From Acidobacteriota bacterium (GTDB lineage Bacteria > Acidobacteriota > Terriglobia > Acidiferrales > UBA7541): a stretch of DNA of 45,038 bases. Under the pieces are notes generated by a model, which saw nothing but the letters and a program-made list of their open reading frames with translations, had not been told where the DNA came from and ran no database searches. A program made the translations under genes and the position numbers. How positions within the stretch are numbered: position 1 is the first letter of the stretch; each line of letters starts with the position of its first letter. Positions 17,248 to 24,810 of the stretch are shown here, in pieces. The stretch is taken from the NCBI GenBank assembly GCA_003225295.1, contig QHYZ01000117.1, positions 1 to 45,038 of the forward strand, given 5' to 3'.

Positions 17248-17461
17248 TCTGCCTCCGCCAGGTGGCGTGCGAACCAGCAAGCTTCCCCACTGCCGGAACT
17301 GAACTACAACGCGAGCATGGAAACCTGTACCAACGAACAGTGTGACCGATTGGGGGAGTACCACCCTTCCGAGAGCATGCGCTCATCCACCGGCTGTGGC
17401 CTACTGAGGATGAGGCCGCATCCCCCAGCCTTGTCCGGAGATTTCTCACTGAGGAGTCAAC

Positions 17462-18025
17462 ATGAAAAGATCATTGCTGATCGTGGTAGTCCTGATTCTG
17501 ACTATTTCTCTTTACTTGACGGTAGGCGCAGAGCGCGCGGGGGCGCAAGGCCCCGCAGGCGCTGGCGCATCCACCGCTGCACAGGGAAGTTCGAGCTCGC
17601 ATAGCTCCCATTCCTTCAATCCCATCAAGTGGATTAAGAAAGACAAGGGTTCCAAGAATTCACCTGATTCGAACGGCAGCAGAAGTGATGTGGAGAAGAG
17701 GCTGACGCCGAAACTGCAGGCCCAGGGCATCTTGCCGGCCAAATCGAACGCCACCGATGTTTGCGCGCCTTTCACGTCGCTGAATGAGTGCCTTGGCGCG
17801 CTGCACGCCAGCCATAATCTTGGGTTGCAGTTCAACTGCTTACGCGCGAATGTGACGGGCGTGCACACCAACGTGGACCTGTCCAGTTGCAAAGGCTCGA
17901 TCGGCGACAAAGCACAGAGCCTGAACAAGGCGATCCATGAGATGAGTCCCGGTGCCGATGCAAAGGGCGCAACCAAAAACGCCGAGCAACAAGCCAAGGA
18001 CGATTTGAGGGATCTCGGCGCGTAA
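17462..18025 (+). CDS. Small secreted protein of unknown function
   Basis: A 187-residue protein with a clear signal sequence (MKRSLLIVVVLILTISLYLTVG, cleavage probably after AGA near 28) and a good GAGGAG ribosome-binding site. A low-complexity Gly/Ala/Ser segment (about 30-50) and a lysine-rich patch (KWIKKDKGSKN) precede a domain with four spaced cysteines (CAPF, NECL, FNCLRAN, SSCKG at about 97-140) that could form two disulfides. The C-terminus is charged and helical (EQQAKDDLRDLGA). No family is recognised. A strong intrinsic terminator follows 67 bases after the stop, so transcription ends here. Confidence 0.7.
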   Translation: MKRSLLIVVVLILTISLYLTVGAERAGAQGPAGAGASTAAQGSSSSHSSHSFNPIKWIKKDKGSKNSPDSNGSRSDVEKRLTPKLQAQGILPAKSNATDVCAPFTSLNECLGALHASHNLGLQFNCLRANVTGVHTNVDLSSCKGSIGDKAQSLNKAIHEMSPGADAKGATKNAEQQAKDDLRDLGA

Positions 18026-18091
18026 GGACCTCAGCGCGGCTGAAGAGACTTCTCGGCGAAGTTCGAGAAAAACTTGTACGAAGTCGAGACC

Positions 18092-18132
18092 GGGCGAAGG
18101 CCGATGATTATGGCTTTCGCCCTTGTTTTTTT
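18092..18132 (+). terminator. Strong intrinsic terminator
   Basis: GGGCGAAGGCC (18092-18102) pairs over its full length with GGCTTTCGCCC (18112-18122), with one G-T wobble, and is followed by TTGTTTTTTT. It ends the transcript of the small secreted protein gene. Confidence 0.85.
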
Positions 18133-18182
18133 GAATTCCAGAGCGGTCCGGAGAAATCTCGCGATGCTCGTGGCCATGGCCA

Positions 18183-19973
18183 TTAGCCGGACGCGGAGGC
18201 AGCAGCGGGGGCGGAGGATGGGGGCGAAGCGGATATGGGCACGTCAGTGTCTGAGGTGGCAGCGGCGGCCCGGTAGCGCACGATCAGAAGTGTGAGATCG
18301 TCGGCCTGGTGGGCGCCGCGGGCGAAGTTTTCGACGGCTTCGAGGACGCATTTTTGGAGCTGCTCGAGGGGGCACTCCAGCTGGCCGGTGAGGAGTTCCT
18401 TGAGGCGCGGGATGCCGAACATCTGCTCGTCGGGATCCACTGCCTCGGTGACGCCGTCGCTGAAAAGCACCAGAGTGTCCCCAGGCTCCAGTTTCAGGCA
18501 AACGGCGGTGTATTGGGCTTCGGGTACCAGGCCGACGGGAAAGGAGCCCTCAGTAAAGGCCTCTTCGGCGGTGCCGCCGCGGATCAGGAACGGCGAAGGG
18601 TGGCCGGCGTTTATGTATTCGAGATGTCCTTCCTGATCAAGAATGCCGAAGAACATGGTGGCGTAGCGGCCGACCTCAGAATGATCGCAAAGGAAACGAT
18701 TGAGGTGATTGAACAGGCGCGCGGGATCGGTGCCTAGAGTCATGCCTGAGAGAGCGCCCTGAAGCATGGTGGTGAGAAGCGCGGCGCCGAGTCCTTTGCC
18801 GGAAACGTCCGCGATGAGAAACGCGGTGCGGCCATCGCTGAGCGGGAAGACATCGAAGTAATCTCCTCCTACCGATAAGCAGGGAAGATTGAGGCCGGTG
18901 ACGGACAGGTGCGGGTATTCGCGGAAATCGCGCGGGAGAAGCGCCTGCTGAATGTCGCGCGCGATGTTGATCTCCTGTTCGAGGCGCTGGCGTTCTCGTT
19001 CGCGTTCGACCAGGCGCGCATTGTCGAGAATGCTGGCGGCGTCGGCGGCCAGGGCGTCGAGGATCTGGCGGTCGAGTTTCGAGAAAGCCGCAGGACGACG
19101 CGAATCCAAATAGAGGACGCCGAGAAAATCACCGTGCTTGATGTTGGCCATGGATTCCTGAGTACTGGCGCGGGACAAAGCGTAAAGAGGAATCACCACC
19201 ACGGCGCGCAGGCGCTGTGCGACGATGCTCTGCGCGGCCTGCAAATCCACGTCGGCTTGTGCGAGGTCTTCGGTGATGACCGGGGACTGCTGCTTCAGCG
19301 CGAGTTGGATGGCCGTCTGGCTAGGTGAGAGGCTTTCGGGGGGAAGACGGAGTCCGCCACTGCGTCGCGCGAGTTTTACTTTCATGGCGCTGGCGCTGTC
19401 GGTCTCTAGGAGCAGGCCGCGATCGGCGTCGGTGACGGATACTGCGTGGTCCAGCATGTGCCCGAGCACGACGTCGAGAGGGAGCTGGGAATGGAGCAAT
19501 GAGGTCGCTTCGAGAAGACGCTTGAGCTTGAGCAGGCCGCCGCCAGTGGGCGCCGAACTGGTGATATGTTCCATGCGGGTGAGGAGGAGAGGAAGGGAAT
19601 CTTCGTCCGAGCCCTTGGCGGAGCGGAAGATGATCTCGTAGGAATCATCGAGGCCGAAGGTGATGGCGTCGCCATCCTGGAGTTCACGGCTTTCGACTTT
19701 TTCGCCGTTGACGAACAGGCCGCGACGCTGGCCGCGATCCTCGACATAGAAACGATTGGCTTCGATCACCACGGCGGCACAGTTGCGGGAAATGCGGCGG
19801 TCGGAGAGTTGCAGGTGATTGCCGGTTTCGGCGCCCCGGCCGATCATAAAAGGGGTCTGGGTCACGCGGGCGTAGCGCCTCGTGCCGTCCGGAGAGACGA
19901 CTTCAAGAACCGCTTCACCGGGTAGGGGAACGGTGTCGGGCATGGGCCAGTCCCAAGGCATGAATTGTAGCAT
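18183..19973 (-). CDS. FHA-GAF-PP2C (RsbU-like) serine/threonine phosphatase
   Basis: A 596-residue cytoplasmic signalling protein. Residues about 20-115 are a forkhead-associated domain binding phosphothreonine (FMIGRGAETGNHLQLSDRRISRNCA; RGLFVNGEKVESRELQDGDAITFG). A GAF domain at about 150-325 (LLEATSLLHSQLPLDVVLGHMLDHAVSVTDADRGLLL) is joined by a coiled helix (ERERQRLEQEINIARDIQQALLPRDF) to a SpoIIE/PP2C phosphatase at about 365-575. The metal ligands are intact: SVGGDYFDVF, ADVSGKGLGAALL, INAGHPSPFL, FSDGVTEA and DDLTLLIVRY. Such proteins read kinase signals and dephosphorylate anti-sigma-antagonist partners. No anti-sigma factor or antagonist gene is beside it. The start may instead be the ATG at 19943; neither has a clear ribosome-binding site. 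It lies 156 bases downstream of the diguanylate cyclase gene on the same strand. Confidence 0.9.
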   Translation of the reverse strand: MLQFMPWDWPMPDTVPLPGEAVLEVVSPDGTRRYARVTQTPFMIGRGAETGNHLQLSDRRISRNCAAVVIEANRFYVEDRGQRRGLFVNGEKVESRELQDGDAITFGLDDSYEIIFRSAKGSDEDSLPLLLTRMEHITSSAPTGGGLLKLKRLLEATSLLHSQLPLDVVLGHMLDHAVSVTDADRGLLLETDSASAMKVKLARRSGGLRLPPESLSPSQTAIQLALKQQSPVITEDLAQADVDLQAAQSIVAQRLRAVVVIPLYALSRASTQESMANIKHGDFLGVLYLDSRRPAAFSKLDRQILDALAADAASILDNARLVERERERQRLEQEINIARDIQQALLPRDFREYPHLSVTGLNLPCLSVGGDYFDVFPLSDGRTAFLIADVSGKGLGAALLTTMLQGALSGMTLGTDPARLFNHLNRFLCDHSEVGRYATMFFGILDQEGHLEYINAGHPSPFLIRGGTAEEAFTEGSFPVGLVPEAQYTAVCLKLEPGDTLVLFSDGVTEAVDPDEQMFGIPRLKELLTGQLECPLEQLQKCVLEAVENFARGAHQADDLTLLIVRYRAAAATSDTDVPISASPPSSAPAAASASG

Positions 19974-20048
19974 GCGCGAGGAGGCAAGGAGCTAGCGAGA
20001 AGGAGGGGCTGGCACCATCTGAGCCAGGGAGAAGGCGGACGGAGTTTC

Positions 20049-20073
20049 CCTTCCTTCGCTCCGCGAAGGAAGG
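20049..20073. repeat. Perfect 11-bp hairpin with 3-base loop
   Basis: CCTTCCTTCGC (20049-20059) and GCGAAGGAAGG (20063-20073) are perfect reverse complements around TCC. It lies between the diguanylate cyclase stop and the phosphatase start. No T-run follows on either strand, so it is not a standard intrinsic terminator. It may be a REP-like element or an RNA-stabilising hairpin. Confidence 0.6.
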
Positions 20074-20129
20074 ACAGTCGGCTTGATCGCCAAGGGTTGC
20101 CACCCGTTTCCGCGCTCTGAAAGGTGACG

Positions 20130-21149
20130 TCATTTCGGAAACGGGCCGGCCATGATCGGGCCGGGCATCAGGGCCGCCCAAGCTTCTTTACAATGGGCAC
20201 AGCGCACTTCATTCCGACTGGTATTGCCGGCTCCGGAGTTCTGAATGACGGCAAACGAATTCATTTTCTGGCAATGCGGGCAAGTGAGATCGACCATAAC
20301 GCGGAGAGGGGTGGGTTTTGTCTCCCTAAGCTCCGCTGACGATGGAGCTTCCCTGCTGGCCCGCTTTCTAGCGTATAAGGCTCGATCGGCGCACGCGAGC
20401 AGTTCCTCGGGCCGATCTCCCATTTCGTACTCCTTCCAACCTGCTGAGAAGGAGACTGGAATCTTCTGGCCCTGCCAGTTCACTTCCAATGAACCGAGAC
20501 GTCCCAGGACAAGTTGCAACTGTTCCAAGGTGCATTCCGGAAGCAGAACGAGAAACTCATCGCCCCCTAATCGGACAGCCAAGTCCGATCCCCGAATGAC
20601 GTGGTTCAAACGCGCGGCAAATTCCAACAAGACTTGGTCGCCGGCCGGATGGCCGTAGGTGTCGTTGATTTGCTTGAAATTGTTCAAGTCCACGGTGAGA
20701 ACCGTCAGGGGATGCCCCTTGCGTTCCGAGCGGGCCACCTCCGCGGCCAAGCGTTGCTCGGCAAAACGGCGGTTATACAGACCCGTTAATGGGTCGACCA
20801 TAGCCAGATTGCGAAGCAAGTCCGAGTGGCCCTGTTTTTCGGCCAGTTGGCGCCGAAGCCGCTTGATGAGAATTTCTTGAGTGATCACATAGACGTTAAA
20901 GAGCACCACCAAAGCGATCAAACCCAAAACGACCTCAACTATATTGATCTTGAAGATGGTCTGCGCGCCTTGACGAATTGCCGGGAGAGCCAGGGCCGTG
21001 ACTGCAAAGGTGAGCAGGAGCATAACAAAGATCGAATAGCCCCAGACCCACCAATCACGCTTCTCAATTTGCCGAAGTTGGTTCGCCAGTTCTTGGTCGG
21101 TCGCCTTTAGAGAGGACGGCAGGGGATGGATGTGCGGAGGATCACTCAT
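20130..21149 (-). CDS. Membrane diguanylate cyclase (GGDEF) with C-terminal zinc-ribbon-like tail
   Basis: This 339-residue protein makes cyclic di-GMP from two GTP. Two transmembrane helices lie at about 35-56 (YSIFVMLLLTFAVTALALPA) and 68-92 (NIVEVVLGLIALVVLFNVYVI). They are followed by a signalling helix and a GGDEF domain (about 115-270) beginning MVDPLTGLYNRR. The active site is LGGDEF, and RGSD five residues before GGDEF is an intact inhibitory I-site, so product inhibition is expected. The last 55 residues add CPHC (290, 293) and CAHC (317, 320), a zinc-ribbon-like pair not usual for GGDEF proteins. The short periplasmic loop leaves little sensor surface, so the tail may sense metal or redox state. 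A PilZ remnant and an orphan small protein lie just upstream on the chromosome. Confidence 0.92.
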   Translation of the reverse strand: MSDPPHIHPLPSSLKATDQELANQLRQIEKRDWWVWGYSIFVMLLLTFAVTALALPAIRQGAQTIFKINIVEVVLGLIALVVLFNVYVITQEILIKRLRRQLAEKQGHSDLLRNLAMVDPLTGLYNRRFAEQRLAAEVARSERKGHPLTVLTVDLNNFKQINDTYGHPAGDQVLLEFAARLNHVIRGSDLAVRLGGDEFLVLLPECTLEQLQLVLGRLGSLEVNWQGQKIPVSFSAGWKEYEMGDRPEELLACADRALYARKRASREAPSSAELRETKPTPLRVMVDLTCPHCQKMNSFAVIQNSGAGNTSRNEVRCAHCKEAWAALMPGPIMAGPFPK

Positions 21150-21185
21150 GGGTGGGGGTGAGGGGCCGGAGTCCCCAACCCTTCT

Positions 21186-21214
21186 AAGCTAATTAGTTGG
21201 GACTTGGGGGTCAA
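21186..21214 (-). promoter_or_regulatory. Probable promoter of the diguanylate cyclase gene
   Basis: On the minus strand TTGACC (21214-21209) is followed after 17 bases by TAGCTT (21191-21186). The predicted start near 21179 gives a 30-base leader to the ATG at 21149. The -10 box is weak. Confidence 0.45.
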
Positions 21215-21220
21215 GACAGT

Positions 21221-21239
21221 TTTGTAGTCACATTACAAA
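21221..21239. repeat. Inverted repeat upstream of the cyclase promoter
   Basis: TTTGTA (21221-21226) and TACAAA (21234-21239) are reverse complements around GTCACAT. The element sits just upstream of the predicted -35 box of the diguanylate cyclase gene, in the region shared with the divergent small gene at 21421. It is a candidate operator. The AT-rich context raises the chance of coincidence. Confidence 0.4.
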
Positions 21240-21420
21240 TTAGTTATGACTGCAGTGAATCTAAAATGCCCAGCGATGCAACCGGCTCTAGAATTCGCTA
21301 ACATGCCAGTAATGAACCACTTACGGAAGTTTAGCCAATTTCGCCAAGGGTTCTATTTGCTTGGTACTCCTGTCCCATTGGTCAGTCGGAGTGCACCTGT
21401 CAGACTTCCGTTGAACCAAA

Positions 21421-21828
21421 ATGGTCTCGCTCTTCATCCTCGGGTTGTCCGTAACTGGCCTGGTGAGATTCGGAATCTCGCAATGGCGCGCGATTTGGAT
21501 AGCGGCCGCCAATCAGCCGCTGTCTGATTCGTTGCAGCTAGCGGCTGGAATTGACGCCGCCACCATCGGGGCCGGCGATTTCGGCTCGCTCCTGCATCTC
21601 TGCAACGAGTTGTCCCCGGAACTGAAAAAATCGAGTCCCTGGCTTAAGGAAGTAACGGTCTATTACCGTGCCGTTGCGAAACTCGAGCAAGTTTTCAGAG
21701 TGACGCTGCCCTCCATCTCCGCCTGGGCCATGGGCGAAATGCAGATCTGCTCGCGCTACGCGGCGGTCGTTCTTGACCAAAGTCTCTCAATGAACCTGGA
21801 TCGCCAGCTCGCAGAGCGAGCCAGCTGA
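21421..21828 (+). CDS. Small protein of unknown function with N-terminal membrane segment
   Basis: A 135-residue protein. The first 15 residues are hydrophobic (MVSLFILGLSVTGLV), possibly a membrane anchor. The rest reads as an ordinary helical soluble domain: LSDSLQLAAGIDAATIGAGDFGSLLHLCNEL, then WLKEVTVYYRAVAKLEQVF and ICSRYAAVVLDQSLSMNLDRQLAE. I believe the frame is real because composition and helix periodicity look protein-like along its whole length, while the overlapping opposite frame does not. No ribosome-binding site is visible before the ATG. I cannot name a family. It is divergent from the diguanylate cyclase gene and may share its control region. Confidence 0.55.
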   Translation: MVSLFILGLSVTGLVRFGISQWRAIWIAAANQPLSDSLQLAAGIDAATIGAGDFGSLLHLCNELSPELKKSSPWLKEVTVYYRAVAKLEQVFRVTLPSISAWAMGEMQICSRYAAVVLDQSLSMNLDRQLAERAS

Positions 21829-21922
21829 CTCAAATAAAGCGGGTTCCATAAAAGCAGTTGACCAACCGAATGGACGCGCCCGCCGGGTGCACGCCAAAGT
21901 GCCAATCCGGTTTCATTTGGTG

Positions 21923-22200
21923 CTACGAGGTTCGGGCAGTGAATTTCAAACCCACTCCGCCGCTGGGAATCAGATGTTCGACGACGGCTTCGGCCCGGCT
22001 CGCTCCTCCCGGAACAAGAAAATCAAGCTTGGCGCTCACGCCCACGGGCCGCGGAACTGGCGTGGACAGAAATAGCCCTCCCAACGCTCAGGTCGCAAAC
22101 CCGGGAAACATCATCCATTCCGCCACAGCGCCAATAGACCCATACGTCGTCCCTGGTCTCGACCGCAAAGGCCGGCCTTCTCGAATAGGCTGACTTGGCC
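21923..22200 (-). pseudogene. PilZ-domain (c-di-GMP receptor) gene remnant with two frameshifts
   Basis: Three pieces of minus-strand translation join into one PilZ-like domain. The first frame gives SRRPAFAVETRDDVWVYWRC and then MDDVSRVCDLSVG. After one extra base near 22077 the next frame gives GLFLSTPVPRPVGVSAKLDFL. After one missing base near 22018 the original frame resumes with VPGGASRAEAVVEHLIPSGG, then VGLKFTARTS and a TAG at 21923-21925. The pattern (RR, D-L-S-x-G-G-L-F, hydrophobic strands, final GVGLKF) is that of PilZ domains, which bind c-di-GMP. The arginine pair and the DLSVGG-type motif are both recoverable. The open frame continues upstream to an ATG at 22316 without recognisable content. 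The two indels compensate each other 60 bases apart. Real decay or assembly errors could both explain this. Confidence 0.6.
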
Positions 22201-22473
22201 AGTGCGGTTGCCACGGATCTCCTAGAGCCCTGCGGATTTGAGAGGGCAATTGGGAGAGCCGATGACCTGGCGCAAGACTGTTTCAGACCATGGCCCGGAT
22301 CATCCGGAGCAGACAATTAGGGAAATACCTCAAATGTTGCGCGCCATTTGTCTGAACGCGGGGACAGCAAAGACAGAACCGCTGCCGCACCTACGAGGCC
22401 CCGCCGCGCACGGCGGCCGCACAACGGCATCGCATGTTTATGGCGCCTGCTAAAGCACGTGGGCAACACCAGG
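22201..22473. other. Intergenic, nothing recognised
   Basis: No supportable gene, hairpin with T-run or promoter was seen between the PilZ remnant and the stop of the MFS transporter gene. Both neighbours are on the minus strand, so this segment should contain the transporter transcript's 3' end. Confidence 0.3.
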
Positions 22474-23742
22474 TTAGGCGGTCGATGACTTGTTTGCAGT
22501 CGTCTTGGCGGGGGCTAGATCGGGGAGGAAGGCGGTGAGTATGCCGATGGTGGGAAGGAATGAACAGAGGTGATAGACAAAATTGAGGCTGGTGAGATCG
22601 ACGAGTTTGCCGAGGAGCGCCGCGCCGATGCCCCCCAGACCAAAGGCGAAGCCGAAGAACAGGCCGGAGACGGCGCCGATTCGTCCGGGCAGGAGTTCCT
22701 GAGCGTAGACGAGGATGGCAGAAAAGGCGGAGGCCAGGATCAAGCCGATGATCACGCTGAGGACGCTGGTCCAGAAAAGATTGGAATAAGGCAAAAGCAA
22801 AGTAAAAGGCAAAACGCCGAGGATGGAAACCCAGATGACGTATTTGCGTCCGATTCTGTCGCCCACCGGGCCGCCGATGATGGTGCCCGCGGCCACGGCG
22901 CCGAGAAAAATGAAAAGATGGAGCTGAGCGTTCTGCAGCGACATGTGGAATTTGCCCATCAAGTAAAATGTGTAATAGCTCATCAGGCTGGCCAAGTAGA
23001 AAAACTTCGAAAACATCAGGGCCACGAGGATGGCAAGAGACAGCACAATTTTGCCGGTGGGCAAGGGGGCGCGCGCAGGCGCCGCGGCGAGATACGCAGC
23101 ATCGACAGTGATGGATTTTGGCGAATGGGATTTGTGACGTCTTGTCCAGGTGCCGATGTTGGCTAGCAGGACAATCCCGAAGAAAGCCAGAAGGGAAAAC
23201 CACGCGAGACTCGATTGTCCCTTGGTAAGCACGAACGCGGCGAAGAGAGGACCGAGGGCGGAGCCCGCGTTGCCGCCGACCTGGAAGAGCGATTGCGCCA
23301 TACCGTGCTGTCCGCCGGATGCCATGCGGGCCACGCGCGAAGATTCCGGGTGAAACACGGCGGAGCCAATGCCCATGAGGGCCGCTGCAGCCAGGACGGT
23401 CGCGTAGCTGGGGGCCAGCGCCAAAGCCAGCAGGCCGGCCAGTGTGATGCCCATGCCCAACGCCAGGGAATACGGTTGCGGGCGGCGGTCGGTATAAAGA
23501 CCCACGAGCGGCTGGAGGATGGAGGCAGTCAGCTGCAGCGTGAGGGCGATCAGGCCCACCTGGCCGAAATCGAGATGGAAGGCGTTCTTGAGTAAGGGAT
23601 AGATCGCCGGGATCAGCGATTGCAGCGTGTCGTTCAGGAGGTGGCAGAAGCTGATGGTTAGAAGAATTTTGAAGACGGTTTTCTCGCCGGTATCGGCCGG
23701 AGCGGTTGCTCGAATGGCAGTCAAATTTGTGTCGCTAGCCAT
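22474..23742 (-). CDS. MFS transporter of the fosmidomycin-resistance (Fsr) type
   Basis: A 422-residue, 12-helix major facilitator transporter. The N-terminal half contains FCHLLNDTLQSLIPAIYPLLK and the inter-helix motif GLYTDRRPQP (residues about 80-90), both characteristic of Fsr-like proteins. It also has ALMGIGSAVFHPESSRVAR near 130, another Fsr signature. A charged loop near 205-220 separates the two six-helix halves. The second half has GGPVGDRIGRKYVIW. Members export fosmidomycin or other small anions, but the natural substrate is unknown. It lies 45 bases downstream of the aminotransferase gene on the same strand and could be co-transcribed with it. Confidence 0.88.
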   Translation of the reverse strand: MASDTNLTAIRATAPADTGEKTVFKILLTISFCHLLNDTLQSLIPAIYPLLKNAFHLDFGQVGLIALTLQLTASILQPLVGLYTDRRPQPYSLALGMGITLAGLLALALAPSYATVLAAAALMGIGSAVFHPESSRVARMASGGQHGMAQSLFQVGGNAGSALGPLFAAFVLTKGQSSLAWFSLLAFFGIVLLANIGTWTRRHKSHSPKSITVDAAYLAAAPARAPLPTGKIVLSLAILVALMFSKFFYLASLMSYYTFYLMGKFHMSLQNAQLHLFIFLGAVAAGTIIGGPVGDRIGRKYVIWVSILGVLPFTLLLPYSNLFWTSVLSVIIGLILASAFSAILVYAQELLPGRIGAVSGLFFGFAFGLGGIGAALLGKLVDLTSLNFVYHLCSFLPTIGILTAFLPDLAPAKTTANKSSTA

Positions 23743-23787
23743 CTAGAGCCGGGGTCCCCGAACCATTGGTGAAGGGCCACATAGTTC

Positions 23788-24657
23788 TTACTTTGCCGCC
23801 GAGGCCAGGCGGCGCGAGACGTAGTCGGCGACGTAAGCGTCGAAGAGATCATTGAGGCGACCGCAGACCGGACCGGGAGCGGGAATTTTGTTGCCGGCGA
23901 TCTCGCCGACGCCGATGAGATTGCGATTTGTGGAAGAGACAAAAACTTCGTCGGCTGAGTACAGGTCTTCCGGACGAAGCGCCTGCTCGAGGACGGAAAC
24001 ACCGGCTTCCGGAGCGATTTCCATGAGGATGCCGCGGGTGACGCCTTCAAGGCAGCCGGAGGTGAGCGGGGGAGTGAGGACCTTGTTGTTTTTGACGGCG
24101 AAGATATTTGCGGAAGTGCATTCGGCGACTTCGCCACGCTCGTTGAGCATGATGACTTCGTCGAAACCTTCTTTGACTGCTTCCGCAAAGGCCCAGACAT
24201 TACTGAGCCAGGAGATGCTCTTCACGCCAGTCATGGGAGACGCGGCGTGGCGGCCGTTTTCGCGGAGGGCCAGCCGCACGATCTCGCGATGTTCGGGGAG
24301 GCCGGCGGTGTAAATGATGAGGTCGACCGGCGGCTGCCGTTCCCCGCTCTGCCAGAAGCCGATGGTGTTGTAGACAAGATAGATGCGTGCGCAACCTTCG
24401 GTTACTTTGTTGGCGCGAATGACTTCGTGGAGATGGACGCGCACTTTGGCCGCAGCGTAGGGCATGGGAAGACGGGTGATGGTGGCGTCTTTTTCGAGAC
24501 GGCGCCAGTGACGCTCGTAGGCAAAAGCCTCGCCGCGGGAGATGCGCAACGTGGTGAAGATGCCCCAGCCGCAGATCAGGCCGGCCTGGCCGGGGGAAAG
24601 CCGCACTTTTTCGATGGGCTGCAGGCCTTCGTTGTGGAACACGTTCGGGTGGATCAC
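23788..24657 (-). CDS. Class IV PLP-dependent aminotransferase (branched-chain aminotransferase / aminodeoxychorismate lyase family)
   Basis: A 289-residue fold-type IV PLP enzyme. Early residues include CGWGIFTTLRISRGEAFAYERHWRRL, the family's substrate-side motif. The PLP lysine is in GVKSISWLSNVWA near 147-150. The glutamate/glycine stretch GEVAECTSANIFAVKNNKVLTPPL lies near 185, and GCLEGVTRGIL near 208 completes the phosphate-binding region. D-amino acid transaminases, IlvE and PabC share this fold, and the sequence alone does not settle which. The frame is open to an ATG at 24780, but the preceding codons look non-coding. The GTG at 24657, preceded by GAGG, fits the family length. Confidence 0.85.
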   Translation of the reverse strand: MIHPNVFHNEGLQPIEKVRLSPGQAGLICGWGIFTTLRISRGEAFAYERHWRRLEKDATITRLPMPYAAAKVRVHLHEVIRANKVTEGCARIYLVYNTIGFWQSGERQPPVDLIIYTAGLPEHREIVRLALRENGRHAASPMTGVKSISWLSNVWAFAEAVKEGFDEVIMLNERGEVAECTSANIFAVKNNKVLTPPLTSGCLEGVTRGILMEIAPEAGVSVLEQALRPEDLYSADEVFVSSTNRNLIGVGEIAGNKIPAPGPVCGRLNDLFDAYVADYVSRRLASAAK

Positions 24658-24763
24658 CTGGGCCTCACGAAAAGAACTCGAACTGTTTTCTATTGTATCC
24701 GAAAACCTCACTCTGAGCGGGCAGGAGAGCAGCCGTCGCTGTTCAGCCGAGGGAAAGCAGCGA

Positions 24764-24781
24764 GGCGGGCCGAAGCCCACC
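24764..24781 (-). terminator. Possible terminator hairpin with TTCG loop after the TonB receptor gene
   Basis: On the minus strand GGTGGGC and GCCCGCC form a seven-pair stem (one G-T pair) around a stable TTCG tetraloop, 30 bases after the receptor stop. The T-run afterwards is poor (TCGCTGCTTT), so termination is uncertain. Confidence 0.35.
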
Positions 24782-24810
24782 CTTGGTGAAAGTATGGTCT
24801 TAGCGAAGCC

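Noticed and set aside
22391-23203. 270-residue alternative minus-strand frame inside the MFS transporter
   Set aside because: Histidine/arginine/proline-rich and not membrane-like; the other frame gives a complete 12-helix transporter.
24781-24810. Promoter for the aminotransferase from TACAAT near 24697
   Set aside because: No acceptable -35 box or extended -10 element accompanies it, so it was not listed as a feature.
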